A stretch of DNA of 64,000 bases from NCBI GenBank assembly GCA_965153455.1, contig OZ234504.1, positions 9,672,001-9,736,000 of the forward strand, written 5' to 3'. The notes under the pieces were generated by a model. The model saw only the letters and a list, made by a program, of their open reading frames with translations, did not search any database and was not told where the DNA came from. Shown in pieces: positions 24,691-36,230 of the stretch. The position numbers were made by a program, and so were the translations under genes. The first letter of the stretch is position 1, and every line of letters begins with the position of its first letter. The stretch comes from Sphagnum compactum. Lineage: Eukaryota > Bryophyta > Sphagnopsida > Sphagnales.

Positions 24691-25077
24691 TTGTGCAAAT
24701 GGCCAAGGTGTACATTTTACATTTTTAAAATTTGGATTGGATGCAGAAAAACAAAACAAAAAGTTAAAACAACCACAAAAACCAATGAGATTGAGGGTGT
24801 GCCTAGCCAACAACAAAAGTTAGATGTGATGATAAGAACCATTGATGGTCGCATCAAGTCTCCAAAGGACCTCGAAGATTTAGCCCCAAAAGAGGTTTTG
24901 GGAAAAACCTCAATTGTGTGTGTTGGGGGGAAGGCCATGGAAGGGGATTCAGGGGAGTTCCTTTTCATGGATGTGGGAGACATGGCCAATGTTGTAGGAG
25001 TGGGTCTTGATTGGGCGAAGATGGTGGTCACTAAAAAGTTTGGTGTGAATGTGATGCAAGAGGATGAACACGCGTGA
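24691..25077 (+). CDS. Unrecognised ORF in transposon-rich region
   Basis: A plus-strand open frame of 128 codons, the most convincing part from about 24780 on (EIEGVPSQQQKLDVMIRTID, then IKSPKDLEDLAPKEVLGKTS). Composition is protein-like rather than repeat-like, but I do not know the family. It ends at a stop; a related plus-strand frame continues at 25084-25494 into a minisatellite and, beyond it, to about 25800 (SKGLPNPLDPSLFLSREDVE). It probably belongs to a decayed mobile element whose other parts (26159-26425 and the Ulp1-like piece at 27690) lie downstream on the same strand. No start or splice sites could be fixed. Confidence 0.3.
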   Translation: MCKWPRCTFYIFKIWIGCRKTKQKVKTTTKTNEIEGVPSQQQKLDVMIRTIDGRIKSPKDLEDLAPKEVLGKTSIVCVGGKAMEGDSGEFLFMDVGDMANVVGVGLDWAKMVVTKKFGVNVMQEDEHA

Positions 25078-25309
25078 ACAAAATTGTGGTGTTCAGAACA
25101 TTTTGTCCCAAGGATCATCACTATTCCTAACCCCAAGCAAGAGCTAATGACACACCCAAATTCAGCAAAATCAAATGGGGTTGAGTTGGAAGCAAACCTT
25201 GGTCGTGTGTATGTGGAAGATGACAAGGAAGAAAATGTTCATGCATGCTTTCCACTAGTTTTTGAGTTGGCGGAACATATTGGATTGGGAAGAAAAAATG
25301 CCATGAAAA

Positions 25310-25545
25310 TGAAAGAGGTTTCAAGGGCAAAATCCAGTGGGTCTACAAAGAAGTTTCAAGGGCAAAAGTCCAGTGGGTCTACAAAAGGTGAGGAAGTTTT
25401 AGGGGTAAAATTTAGTGGGTCTACAAAAAGTGGAGAAGTTTTAGGGGCAGAATTTAATGGGTCTACAAAAGGTGGAGAAGTTTCAGGGGCATAATCCAGT
25501 GGGTCTACAAAAGGTGGAGAAGTTTCAAGGACAAAATCAAGTGGG
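25310..25545 (+). repeat. Coding-frame minisatellite, about 42-45-bp unit, 5-6 copies
   Basis: The units resemble CCAGTGGGTCTACAAAAGGT followed by GGAGAAGTTTCAGGGGCAAAAT and mostly keep the reading frame, giving repeats of SSGSTK and GEEVLGVKF-like peptides. One late unit has a TAA, which ends the open frame at 25494. The in-frame period suggests the repeat expanded while the sequence was still translated. Confidence 0.8.
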
Positions 25546-26069
25546 TCAAGACAAAATATAAGGAGAAATGAAGATGACGAAGGATCTGAGGATCCATCTA
25601 AAGGCCTTCCTAACCCTTTGGACCCTTCCCTTTTTCTTAGCCGAGAAGATGTAGAAGAAAAGACTTTTAGAGTGAATGTTAACCCGAAAAAATGGCTACT
25701 TACTACTTTATGGGAGGGCTCAGAAAAACCTCCTAATATTTGTCCTATATTGGTATTTAGGTTTCAAAAGAAGGGAGAATGTAGTGAGTGATATAGAGAC
25801 ATCATGTAATTTTGGAAAGATGGAAGGTGAGGCTACTGAAAATGGTTTTGGCTTTTACCAAGATAATATCATAATCTCTTTGAATTGCAAGGACGAAGAT
25901 CCTGATGCAACAAAAATGACACAACCACATGTTCAAGATGTGGAATATGTGAAGAAGACAATGATAGATACATCCACAACAATAAGGAATTCAAGGCACC
26001 AAATTGGATGTGAAATTGGAGGGGTTGCTATGCCTCATGCTATTCATGATTTTCCTTTTCATGCTCAAT

Positions 26070-26660
26070 GAACTTATGGTTACACAAGTTCAGGAGGTAT
26101 TAATTTCACACAAGGAAGTAATCATGATGTTCCTTTTGTCCAATTACGTTGTTACCATGTGAATGACCGATGCATCCCAAAAGAATTGAAGTACAACTTT
26201 CGATATCCTCAACACGTTTTGCAACAAATTACATTAAGTGATTCGTCAGAAATCGAAACAGAGAATACATTTCGGTCAACTATTGTGGGCAATTGGGTGA
26301 ATTTGAACAAAAAAATGAACCCATATGTTTTTTCTGTGGAACGTACGACACATTGTTTCGAAAGAAAAATAGAGGGGATCAAAGAAGCATGTAGGGAATC
26401 CTCCTCAGACCCAAATACAGTATGAAGTAAGGTATGATAGATCCACTAATGAAAGAAGTGAAGTTCGCTCGCACATCAAACAATCTTATAAAGTGGAGTT
26501 GACGGTCAATCATGCGATGACTCACATGCTTCACAAAGTGGATACAATGCCACTTTCTGAGAATAACAAGATTATAGAAAATGTCATGGAAATGTCATCA
26601 CCTTCAACATTTGACACTATAAAGGATTTTTTTGTATATTATCCATGGTATGTACAATTT
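26070..26660 (+). pseudogene. Unrecognised transposon-style coding relic
   Basis: The open frame 26159-26425 (RCIPKELKYNFRYPQHVLQQ, then HCFERKIEGIKEAC) is preceded and followed by coding-like stretches in other frames (for example QSYKVELTVNHAMTHMLHKV near 26490-26545), as expected of a protein gene broken by frameshifts. Family not recognised. It lies between the ORF at 24691 and the Ulp1-like relic, all on the plus strand. Confidence 0.3.
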
Positions 26661-27689
26661 TCTTGAATCTTTTTGAGAAATTGTGCATTTTCTTATTTGT
26701 GCTTTAGTCATTTATATTCCAAGAATATGCATGAAGTATGTTTTGCAAGTATGTGGGTGATTGTTTTTGCATACCTTTTCAAGGGATCTTAAATTACAAA
26801 ATAAATATGTTGTTTTGTTTACGAGGTTGGAAGGTTTTTAAGGTTTTCTTTATGTGCTTTATGCAGGTATGTATTGATAATATTAATTAGGAGTATAGTG
26901 GCTTAGACTCCCGCACATACCAATGGCAAGATCTCATGAATACTTTGAACAAAAATTGTGAGCTTGACTACCTAAAGTTTGATGTATGGCATGTCGCTGA
27001 CCATGCTGAATATGTTTTCAACATTGATGGGCACTACTTTTCCGATTTCTTTTAGCCCTGTAAGTTGTAATCAAACGATACCTTCTTGTTTGTTTTGTAT
27101 GAACTTTGTGATTGGTATGTAACAATTTCTTCAACCTTATTTCATAATTGATCCAAGGACTTTCATCATCAACGGTGTTTCGAAAATGTCTACTTAATTT
27201 GATGTGAATGGTAAGTTTTTAAGGTTTTTTTTGTTGGGGCAAATAATTGTTCTCACCTTCGAACATAAAATTGGACAATGATTTGCTACATCCCGGATAG
27301 GGTTGAATGTTTTTTTTGTTACACAAATTCATGCATGCTGGAGATTTCTCGGTGGGAGTGGGTTTAGCAAGAGTAGCATATTCTAGCATTGTCTACAAGA
27401 TATGGCGACATCTTGCAACATCTAAATAGGTTTATGATTCACACAAAAAGACATCTAGACACCTGACTAACTCTTGGTGTGTAGAGTTGATGTGAATCCA
27501 TCCTTTTAGTTCCAATGTTGGTAGCTAGTATTAATGCTGCTACTAATTGGAAATTGTGAGTTTCTCATGGAACATCAATGAACTTTAAACAAGATTCTTA
27601 ATTTCCTCCAACTTATTTGATATGTATATTTGCCTTGTTGTATAGGTTGTATTCAAAATTCTGAAGCAATGTTCTTTGTACTACAGGTT

Positions 27690-28134
27690 TTTAAAAAGTA
27701 AACTTGATGCAAAGAATGAAGATAGGGCCTACTTGTTTTCAACAATTTCTTCTTCAATAAGCTTGTTGATGATGACATGATGCATGGCAAGGTTGCTTTT
27801 GAGTGACCATGTAAAAAAGTGGATGCAAAAACCCAAGATTTTTGACAACAACTATGTGTTTATCCTAATCAATCAGAGGTGCAACTTCCATCTTTTAATC
27901 AAAGTTCAATGTTTTGATAGTTGCTTAGCTGAGGGAGCCTTCTTAGTGTATGAGTTTGACCTCAACTTTGTGCATGTTGGGACATTTAATAGTGCTAAAC
28001 ATTTTTTTAGTTCTCTGATTAAGCATATGCATTGGCATTTTGGGTGTATCCTATTGTTTTGTAATCTAGATTGGAGCATCATTATCATTTGTCATCTAGG
28101 CAATATCAGAGGCTTATCAACTGAGAATCAGTAA
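27690..28134 (+). pseudogene. Ulp1/C48-type cysteine protease relic
   Basis: The conceptual protein DHVKKWMQKPKIFDNNYVFI followed by LINQRCNFHLLIKVQCFDSC resembles the central Ulp1 (SUMO-protease-like, peptidase C48) region, where a typical sequence would read VFIPINxxxHWSLxVI. The HW of the catalytic-His motif is replaced by NF here. Upstream, about 27690-27780, a matching stretch (FLKSKLDAKNEDRAYLFS) is separated by a stop. Domains of this type are carried by several plant DNA transposons (Mutator-like and CACTA elements), so I infer a transposon-borne copy. Not expected to be active. Confidence 0.5.
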
Positions 28135-30130
28135 TGATGATGTATTGGGCAACAATATGTACACCCCCCAAATCTTCTACTAATCTAACATGCGTCATGG
28201 TTACCTTGAATTTTTTTCAATCTTCTGTCACTTAGCTTCAACCTTTTGACTCATTGAGCTAACCGATGCAATTTGACAAGTCTTTCTGCATGGGGACGCC
28301 TTGCATATTTCATTTTGACTCTATAAAGCCACTTGAATCTTGGAGAATATATCAAAAAGTGCACGTATAGATGCTATGAACATTTCATTCATTCAACATT
28401 TCTAATTGTGTTCAAACTTACACCAAATTATTTCCTGGTGATGATGAGTTCATACCCAAAGATTGCTAAACATGGAATAATTTCTTGTCACTTGTGATAG
28501 ATCTAGAAGTGAAATTTGGTGTTTAGTCCTTTGTTCAACTTTTGTTGATGGTGAACAATGTCATCTATGGTTAAGCTTCATGTTGTTTCTTTAATTTCTT
28601 TAGATGACTTCATTCACAAGCCAAATAAGGAAATGACCTTCCCCCTCATCTTCTTTATTTGATTGTAGGAGGTTCAAGGTATCTTTATATTCCACTTGAG
28701 GGTGGATCAAGATGGAAGCTCATATATGTCTACATCACCTTCAAATTTGTGGCAGTTTGGCATGTTCTTGAATAGTAAGCCACATGTCCTAAAACTCCAA
28801 CTATAGTTCATGTTAATGCATTACAACGATTCTTGTGTAATGATTTCAAGCTTACCACTTTCTGTAATGTAATTGTTTATTTTGAATTTTTTTTGTATGT
28901 GAAGTTCATTTTAGTCTTTTGTGTGTATTGTGTGTGGTTCTTTTATGTGCAGGAAGTTTCTATCGTGGACATGGGTGATGTGCCTACCCTGGGTTCAAAA
29001 GTTGCTCGTGGAATCCATTGTGCAATTTCCTCAGGTGTGAATCCATAATGTCTCCTTACTGATTTCATTTAGGTCCCAAGCATGAAGTGGCCAATTTGTT
29101 CACAAAGTACAAATTTGCCCTTCCATGGCTCTCACTGACATAGATCTTCAGTTTGCAGTCCTTGGACTTACAACTTCCCCACAAAACATTGATCTTTTGA
29201 TTGATTTGGTAGCTCCATCAGATCATGGAGGGCTTCAGGATTTTGCCATGTTCTTTGAATGTTGTGGAATGGCAAGGTCTCTAGAAACATGACAGCTCTA
29301 TTGGTGGGTAAACTTGACTTTGATTGATATAAATTGCACTATTTTTTGCAATGTTCCCATGTTGATGGAAAAAATCATCCAATCTAAGCATATGTCTCAA
29401 TCGAAATACACTATAGATCATAAAAAAGCATGACATCAAGTTTTGAACCCTTTTTAGGTCCTAAGATTGTAAACTTTGTTGTTGTTTTTCATCAGTTTTT
29501 GTGTAGGTTGCAATTCTAGTTGGCTTCATGCTGGGACAATCTTGCAGGCACGCACATGCATTATCCAAAATGCTATTACTGAAATGTATGCATAATCCTA
29601 CATCTGGTCATTTTGTTGTAGCATTCATTTAGCAGTTGTTGTATAACAGTGGAAGAAGGTGATGTTAGGCAATGTCTTAAGTACACCTTTCTTCCTTCAT
29701 ATTATGTATGCATGATGCCAATAGAGGTGGGGCTTTCTGGAGGATATCTTAAAGGCCCAAACTTGGAACATATATTTAATGAAAATTAAAGTTATACCCA
29801 TAGAGCAATCTCACCCAAAAAATATTGTCCTGCAGATTATCCTTTATGTTTGTGAAGTTGTAGCTCATGACAAAGAGAGAGAAAAAAAGTTGAAGGTGCT
29901 AAGAAGGTGCTGCATCATATTCCTATGAAAAATCTTTGAATTGATGTTTTGAGTTGAGTGCAATATGCGAAAGTCTTGTTTTGTTTAGTGGATATTGTTG
30001 AGTAGGCAGCTTTGGCCATTCGTTGGTCAATTAGTTGCCAAGTCCATTTGAGATCAATCAACTCCAAATTCCAGTTATATCACAATAGTTTTTTCAAATT
30101 ATTTGCAAAAATTTGATCTGAAAAAAAATT
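28135..30130. other. Relic DNA without a recognised domain
   Basis: Short coding-like fragments (for example VDMGDVPTLGSKVARGIHC near 28965-29020) occur between stops, but no family can be named. Probably further parts of decayed elements. Confidence 0.4.
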
Positions 30131-30133
30131 CAC

Positions 30134-30780
30134 ATGATGTTGGCTCTAATGCTTGATCTTAGATTCAAGGATCTTCCTATTTTGAGTAGTTATGTGGGAA
30201 TAGAAAAAGCCACAATTGTAACAATAAGGTATCATTTTAAAACCTTAATTCCCCTTTTGTCAAAAAGTTCATCCTTTTGCTTAACACCCATCAAATTTTG
30301 GCCCCTAAGGATGGCCATTGGTGGTGTTTAGCGCAAGATTGACCCAAGGTCAAATTGTCATGAAACATATAAGCCTTTTGGTTTTCAATCACAAGTAAAT
30401 TTTTAACTTTTACAATCATAGATTTTAATAAAAACATATTTAAGTCAAATGTGTAATGTTAATAATTTCCCTTTGACTATATGTGCACCATGCAACGGAA
30501 ACTTGCAAGTTTTCAAAATCTAAAATTGGTTGCAAAGACTTAAGAAAATGCACTAAAGTGGTGGAAGACACATAAGGTGTAGTTTCCTATTGTTGGATAT
30601 TTGGCTCGTCATAATTTAAATATTGTGTGAAGCTAAATTGAAAAAGAACAATTTTTTTCTAGGATTTTGACATGATTTCATAGATATTAACTTTGAGCTC
30701 GAAACTTAAATAAACTTGTGTTAATCTCCAAGAATTGGCCAAATGATTCACACGTCGATTATGAAGCATTTGTAAGGGCT
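30134..30780 (+). pseudogene. hAT transposase C-terminal (dimerisation) relic
   Basis: The frame 30134-30331 encodes LALMLDLRFKDLPILSSYVG, the hAT 'MLDPRFK' segment. After a gap, about 30548-30770 shows, across stops, ALKWWKTHK, FPIVGYLARHNL, IEKEQFFS and NLNKLVLISKNWPNDS, in the order of the hAT C-terminal dimerisation domain (WW, FP, LAR, SQIExERxFS, NLxxLVxIxKNWP). Stops and substitutions show it is dead. It is in the same orientation as the relic at 20940-22740, which lacks this part, so the two could be halves of one element separated by later insertions. Confidence 0.8.
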
Positions 30781-31320
30781 TCATACTAATTTTTGTAACT
30801 TTTCTTTTTACTTGAACCAAGGATATATGATAAAGGTCCCCAACCCTACCCATCTACCCAAAAAATTATAAAATTTGTTTATCCAAACTTTACTTTAATG
30901 AGAAAAAGAATCATAATATACCCTTCCCCATTGGATAAACAAATTGAAAATTAATATATACCATTACTTTAGGATATCTCAAACACAATATACCCGCACA
31001 ACACTAGTACCCACCCATCTTGTTGGTGACAAGAAGGGAGCAAACTAACTCAACAATGAAAGGCCTATCTATGTATCCTCTTGAGAAGTTGAGAGAACTC
31101 CAACATCTAACACCCACCCTTCTACGACAAACCATGAGTGACACAAACTAATGACGTTATCCTTTGCAACAAGAAGGCCAAGGCTTTTGTTCTCTTTGTT
31201 GTCATCCCCTCACCTCAATGCACACAATAGGTAGTATAATGTGGTTGTTGTTGTTTCCAACTAGTTTTGTAATGTTGTTTACAATGCAATTGTTGCATAG
31301 AGAAACTTAGTTTGTATTGT

Positions 31321-31522
31321 CGTGTGGAGTGCAAACTTGAACGACATTTTATGCATTATCATGTGAAGTGAAAAGTGCGAACTTGAACGTGTGGGGTGCA
31401 AACTTGAACAACATTTTATGCATTATCATGTGAAGTGAAAAGTGCGAACTTGAACGTGTGGAGTGCAAACTTGAACGACATTTTATGCATTCTCATGTGA
31501 AGTGAAAAGTGCGAACTTGAAC
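31321..31522. repeat. 67-bp tandem repeat, 3 units
   Basis: Units begin CGTGTGGAGTGCAAACTTGA at 31321, 31388 and 31455 and include ACATTTTATGCATTATCATG and GAAGTGAAAAGTGCGAACTT. They differ at only a few positions, so the array is recent. Confidence 0.93.
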
Positions 31523-32940
31523 GTCTATGCATTTCTATCCTTTGGGGCTCTGGGTGGGGACCATATTGCATGCATCCTTGTGTAGAATAAAATACCATGG
31601 CATGAGCGGAATGTATTATTATGTATATATTATATTCAGTTCCCCAATCGTTGCTTTTGAATTGATTGCACATACACCATCATCATTTGCCATGACACAT
31701 TCATGAACCCTTTATTATTGGGTGGGTTCTTTCTCTCATCTCATCAAGTTGGAGGGAAAAATATCCAAAACGGACCGACCCCACATAACACACTTCGTGT
31801 CATTGCTCAATCCGTGTGCATCACACCTTACCCAACAAAAAAATAAAATCTCTTAAGATGACAACCAAGAGCCAATTTTTTCATTTTAAAATTAAGGCAA
31901 ATAAAAAATCATAAATTTCTCAAATAAAAAATTATCATAAATTATTTTAATGGAAATAAATCATCATAAATTATTGACATAAATTATCAATTTACATAAA
32001 TTGTATTATTTTTAAAAAAAACTCCAAAGTGAGAATAACTTAGAAAGTATTATTACACCATCATCATCGGCCGAGTCATGTGCGGTCCACATAGTTTGAT
32101 CCCAAAGGAGGTTCCATTCCGATGGCGTTTTTTCTCTTTTCCGCACCCAAAAAAAGTTTACCACGCCAATAATTACGGTTTTTTTTTTTTTTTTTTTCTC
32201 GTACTCCACCCCTTTCCTTGCCGTTCATTTCTCTTAACCCATTTCCTCGCTCGGCTACTAATTATTCCACCCATTCATTCCTTCATAAACGAGAGGATGG
32301 ATGCTCTTGGATTTATTTACGGGTTTTTTTTTTTAGTGTGAAATTCTGTAAATTAGACTAATTTTGCTAATTTTTTGGAAAAAAAATTCACCAAATGTAC
32401 ACCAAATGTTTGATTTCACAAAATTGGATTTTAGAAAAAAGAAATTCCAATTTTGTATCTCACAAGCCATTTTGATATGCAATTACGAGATTTTCATTTT
32501 TATTTTTAATCACAAAAAATATTGACAAAATGAAACAAGACAATAAATAGGGTTTGCATGAGGGTGTAGCTCAGCATTTTTTCTTGCCAACAAATTGTTT
32601 TTCATTTATTCAACAAAAATTTGGGAAAATTTTGGAATTTTTTTTTTTCCCAGTGCAAATTTCACTTTTTTTTCTTTTTTCTTTTGGGAAAAAATTTCCA
32701 AATTTTTCAATGTCACTAAATTGGAAAAAAAAAAAGGAAAAAAAAAAAAAAAAAAAAAGAAAAAACCCTGGTCTGGCTGGCTCTGTGGGTTAGACCCCTA
32801 TTGTTTTAGACCATAGGGTAGGTTGGAAGAGAGGAGGCTTTCATTTTCTCCACTTGAATGGGTTTATTAGTCCCCATAAACATGTCTAAGGACCACTACA
32901 ATATGCACTAAATAGTTAGTGATGACTCTTTTGGTCCCAT
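31523..32940. other. AT-rich intergenic DNA with homopolymers
   Basis: Long T and A runs are present at about 32179-32199 and 32639-32760. The translated frames here are phenylalanine- or lysine-rich artefacts of these runs. No gene recognised. Confidence 0.55.
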
Positions 32941-32946
32941 TAAAAA

Positions 32947-32985
32947 CTTTAGGGTTTAGGGTTTTTAGGGTTTAGGGTTTAGGGT
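32947..32985. repeat. Interstitial telomere-like block (TTTAGGG)
   Basis: Five or so TTTAGGG-type units in tandem with one imperfect unit, the plant telomere motif. Confidence 0.85.
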
Positions 32986-33130
32986 TGTACCTACCTACTC
33001 GAAGGTTGTCCTCCAAAAATAAAACTAAAGAGATGCATGCATGATGACAATGGAGAAGACCCACCATCCTCATCTTTATGCAACTTGCACAAATTCTCTT
33101 TAAGCGGTTGTCGGATTTTCAAATGGTTCA

Positions 33131-33300
33131 ATATACCGTAATACCTGGGCAAGTTCAACACTAATTCTATTATTTTTAGATATTTTGCAAATTTTTGGAA
33201 AGTCAATTTTTCTTTTTAAAAAAATCATTTTTCCAAAGGAAAATAAAGAATTTTTTGATAGGATATTTGGGAATATATATATATATAATTTGTTGAAATG
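33131..33300. mobile_element. MITE fragment related to the element at 45513
   Basis: It starts with ATACCGTAATACCTGGGCAA followed by GTTCAACACTAATTCTATTA, close to one terminal repeat of the element at 45513-45728, and continues with the same kind of AAATTTTTGGAAA-rich interior. The opposite terminal repeat is not seen, so it is incomplete. Confidence 0.5.
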
Positions 33301-33657
33301 GGAATCCTCAAATTTCTATTTAATTAATTATGTGTAAAGTGACGCATGGATCGATCATGCCGGGCTGGCCAATGGCTAGCCACTCAACTTGTTGTTGACG
33401 ACGGACGGTTGTGACCGGGCTTGGAAAAACCCACACTTTCCGGTAGGATTTTCGGCAAAAGAAAGTATTTTTCCATGTGCCATAAAATGGCGGAGGGTTT
33501 ATCCAAAAAAGTGGTGGTGTTTGCGAGACCTTTATGAGCAACCTCCGGAGCCGTGCTCTTTGCCTATGTCAAAAAAGAACCATTAGAATTTTTGCTTTTA
33601 AAAAACAAGGAAAAAAAAAAAAAAAAGCTTAAACATAGTAGTGGTAAAAATGCTTTT

Positions 33658-33701
33658 CTAAACCCTAAACCCTAAATCCTAAGGGTTAGGGTTTAGGGTA
33701 A
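33658..33701. repeat. Head-to-head telomere-like block
   Basis: CCCTAAA-type units (AAACCCTAAACCCTAAATCC) run directly into TTAGGG-type units (GGGTTAGGGTTTAGGG), making an imperfect palindrome. Confidence 0.85.
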
Positions 33702-33731
33702 AAAAGCTTAAACATAATAGTGGTAAGGTTC

Positions 33732-34103
33732 CTGAGAGCATCTCCAGCGGTGCTCAGTATGTGACCCTGCAAACATAGTTTTTTCACATCGAAGTTTAGT
33801 TATATACTTTTTTGCAACCCCACTCATAAAACTGAAACTGGGCCAGCAAATAGCAAACCATGTGGACCAGTCCAATTATTATGATCAACCAATCAGAAAC
33901 ACTGAGTAGCAGTCAGGTCATATTTATTACACTCTTTTCGGCAAGTCCACAGTGGTACTGTGCCTTGGGAAACAACCGACTCAAACTGTATAATTGTGCT
34001 GAGCCAAAACTATTTTCCTGAGCCGAACCGAATGTTTTGACTTTTCTTCATCCAATTTTACTCTGTATGATCACATATTGAGCACCACTGGAGATGCTCT
34101 AAG
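33732..34103. mobile_element. MITE with about 22-25-bp terminal inverted repeats
   Basis: The left end AGAGCATCTCCAGCGGTGCT and the right end AGCACCACTGGAGATGCTCT are inverted copies with one mismatch over 22 bp; the match extends outward to CTK/MAG. The body (about 370 bp) has no coding capacity. A truncated relative is at 7203-7445, and words from its interior (AACAAACCA..GACCAAT and GAGCCAAAACNATTTT) recur at 38.3-39.4 kb. No convincing target-site duplication could be read. Confidence 0.85.
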
Positions 34104-35061
34104 ATGCCATCCTTGGTTGGGGGCAGAAATTTTACTGAGGTTAAGGCACCCTCCTCCTCCACATTCACTAGACGATAATTCTACGGATTCTTTGTTTTTT
34201 ACAAGTTTTGCAATAGTTGTTGACATTTTGGTGCAATAACTTGAGATTACAAACTCTAACAATACATGATCCAACCAAGTTGGTTACCGACACTCCATTG
34301 TGACAAGTTAAATCCCGCACTTTTTGAAAAATGCAAATTAATTAAATTTCCGTGCATAACTTTGACAAAATTTTTGACTACCAAACAACACTTCACTAAT
34401 GAAATTGGTCTTCAACAACGGATGCAAGCCTTGCCGATTCTTATATAGTGGGCTCCCCCTTCCTTTTGGGGTTGCTCATCTCTTGAAGACGCCACCTTGG
34501 AATTTTTTTTATTTTTTATTTTTTTACAATTAATTTTTTATAATTCATGATCCAACACCATCTCTCTCTCTTACATGCAACCGCCAAACTTTGGTGCCAA
34601 TGGGTGGGTCTCATTCAAAAAATTTAACCTAATATTCGCTCTTTTTTCCAATTCATTGTTCCTAGTCACATAATGCAAGTAAAGCCTATTATACTACTAC
34701 TATTCTCTTTTTCTTTTATTCTCATCATATGTGTATGATTTCATCACTCCTTCCCCCAATTGGTTTCATTTATGCATGTGGATGATGAGTACACAAGTCC
34801 ATTTGAGTATTGAAAAAGAATATGGGTGCTGCTGGGTTTAGGGTTTAGGGTTTGCAAATTGCAACCCGTATTGGTTTTGCTATAAAACCCTAAAATCCTA
34901 AACCCTAAACCCCGATCCTCGTATTGGGTACTTTTTATTTATTTTTAAATTCACACCAATCTGGTTTTCGTATTGGTTACATTTTTAAAAACTTTCATAC
35001 TAGCCCATTGGTCATAATAGGGGGTTCAAGATTGACTTTTGGCTTGTATGAGATAGTAATT

Positions 35062-35094
<33 letters not shown>

Positions 35095-36230
35095 TAAATG
35101 TACCCATTGGTATTGAAACTAGTATTAAACTGATACAAGGTTAATATTTCATCGTGTCCATACATATTTTTGTAACCTATGCAAAAACTTGTTTATTTTC
35201 AAAATGTGAAACTCATTACCTTATATTTTTCAAGGATATTTTTTCAAAAAAATTAAAAAATTATTTGATCTGAACAAGACTTGGTGTCCAAACCTTGTCC
35301 CAAAGATGAGCCAATGACACCAAGCTTCTACTATGTAGTTCTTCTCCCGGCAATATATAGTTAGATTTGTGCTCTCGGACAAGAACAAGTTTTGGCTTGG
35401 GATTGATGACTTTTTTGGAACCTAAAGCGCATCTTTGTAGTAGTAGTAGTAGTAGTGTACATGATTTACATGCTTTGGTACTTGTGTTCAATTCCACAAT
35501 GATTTTTCACTAGATGTGCCTTTTCAAAGGCATTATGAAATTCTCCAAAAGTGGACAATGGTAATGGGTCCCCCCTTGTCCCCTTCTTTGGAATGATTTC
35601 CATGGCATTTCAAAAGTAGAGATGAGAGAAAGGGTAACAAACAAACCATAGATTTACCTACCCACCTACCTAAGGGTTCAAAACAAACTTTACATTTACC
35701 TACCTACCTACTTACCTACCTAAGTGAAAATGGGTTTGTGAGATTTGCACATGTGGTCGGGAAAGCCATTGGGCCAATATTGATTCAAAACCAACCAATA
35801 CATGAAATCAAGCACAATTAGGCTCAACCCAAGTTGTGCATAATCAACACAAGTCAATAGACTAAATCTTTGAAAAAGCTGGATATGGCAAAGCAAGATT
35901 TCTAGGGTTTTTTTTACCTACACACATTGAGCATGGAGCGAACAATGGCTACCCCAATTGCAAACAATTTCCACCACACTTTCAAAGAGTACTTATTTTC
36001 ACACTTTTTAGGTGCTCCTCTTATCTTGCTACCACTTGGGGGTGATGGATTTTTGGAATTTAAAAAAACACCAAAAGCCTTGAAAAGACAAAATTGACCA
36101 TGTAAAAGATAGGCTTCACATAGTTGTTTGACAATGCCCAATGGAAAAACATTTTTGAATTTGTTTTACTATACTTGAACTATGATTTTTTTAAATTATT
36201 ATTTTTGCTATATATATAAATATATATATA
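34104..36230. other. Intergenic with simple repeats
   Basis: No gene recognised. Includes a telomere-like inverted pair at 34838-34913, a CATA/TA microsatellite at about 35063-35096, ACCTACCT-type runs at about 35656-35720, and a TA microsatellite at about 36210-36236. Confidence 0.55.
34838..34913. repeat. Inverted pair of telomere-like blocks
   Basis: GGGTTTAGGGTTTAGGGTTT on the left is followed, after about 30 bp, by AAACCCTAAAATCCTAAACC on the right, the same motif in opposite orientation. Confidence 0.8.

Noticed and set aside
32554-32816. Lysine/phenylalanine-rich frames
   Set aside because: Produced by long A and T runs.
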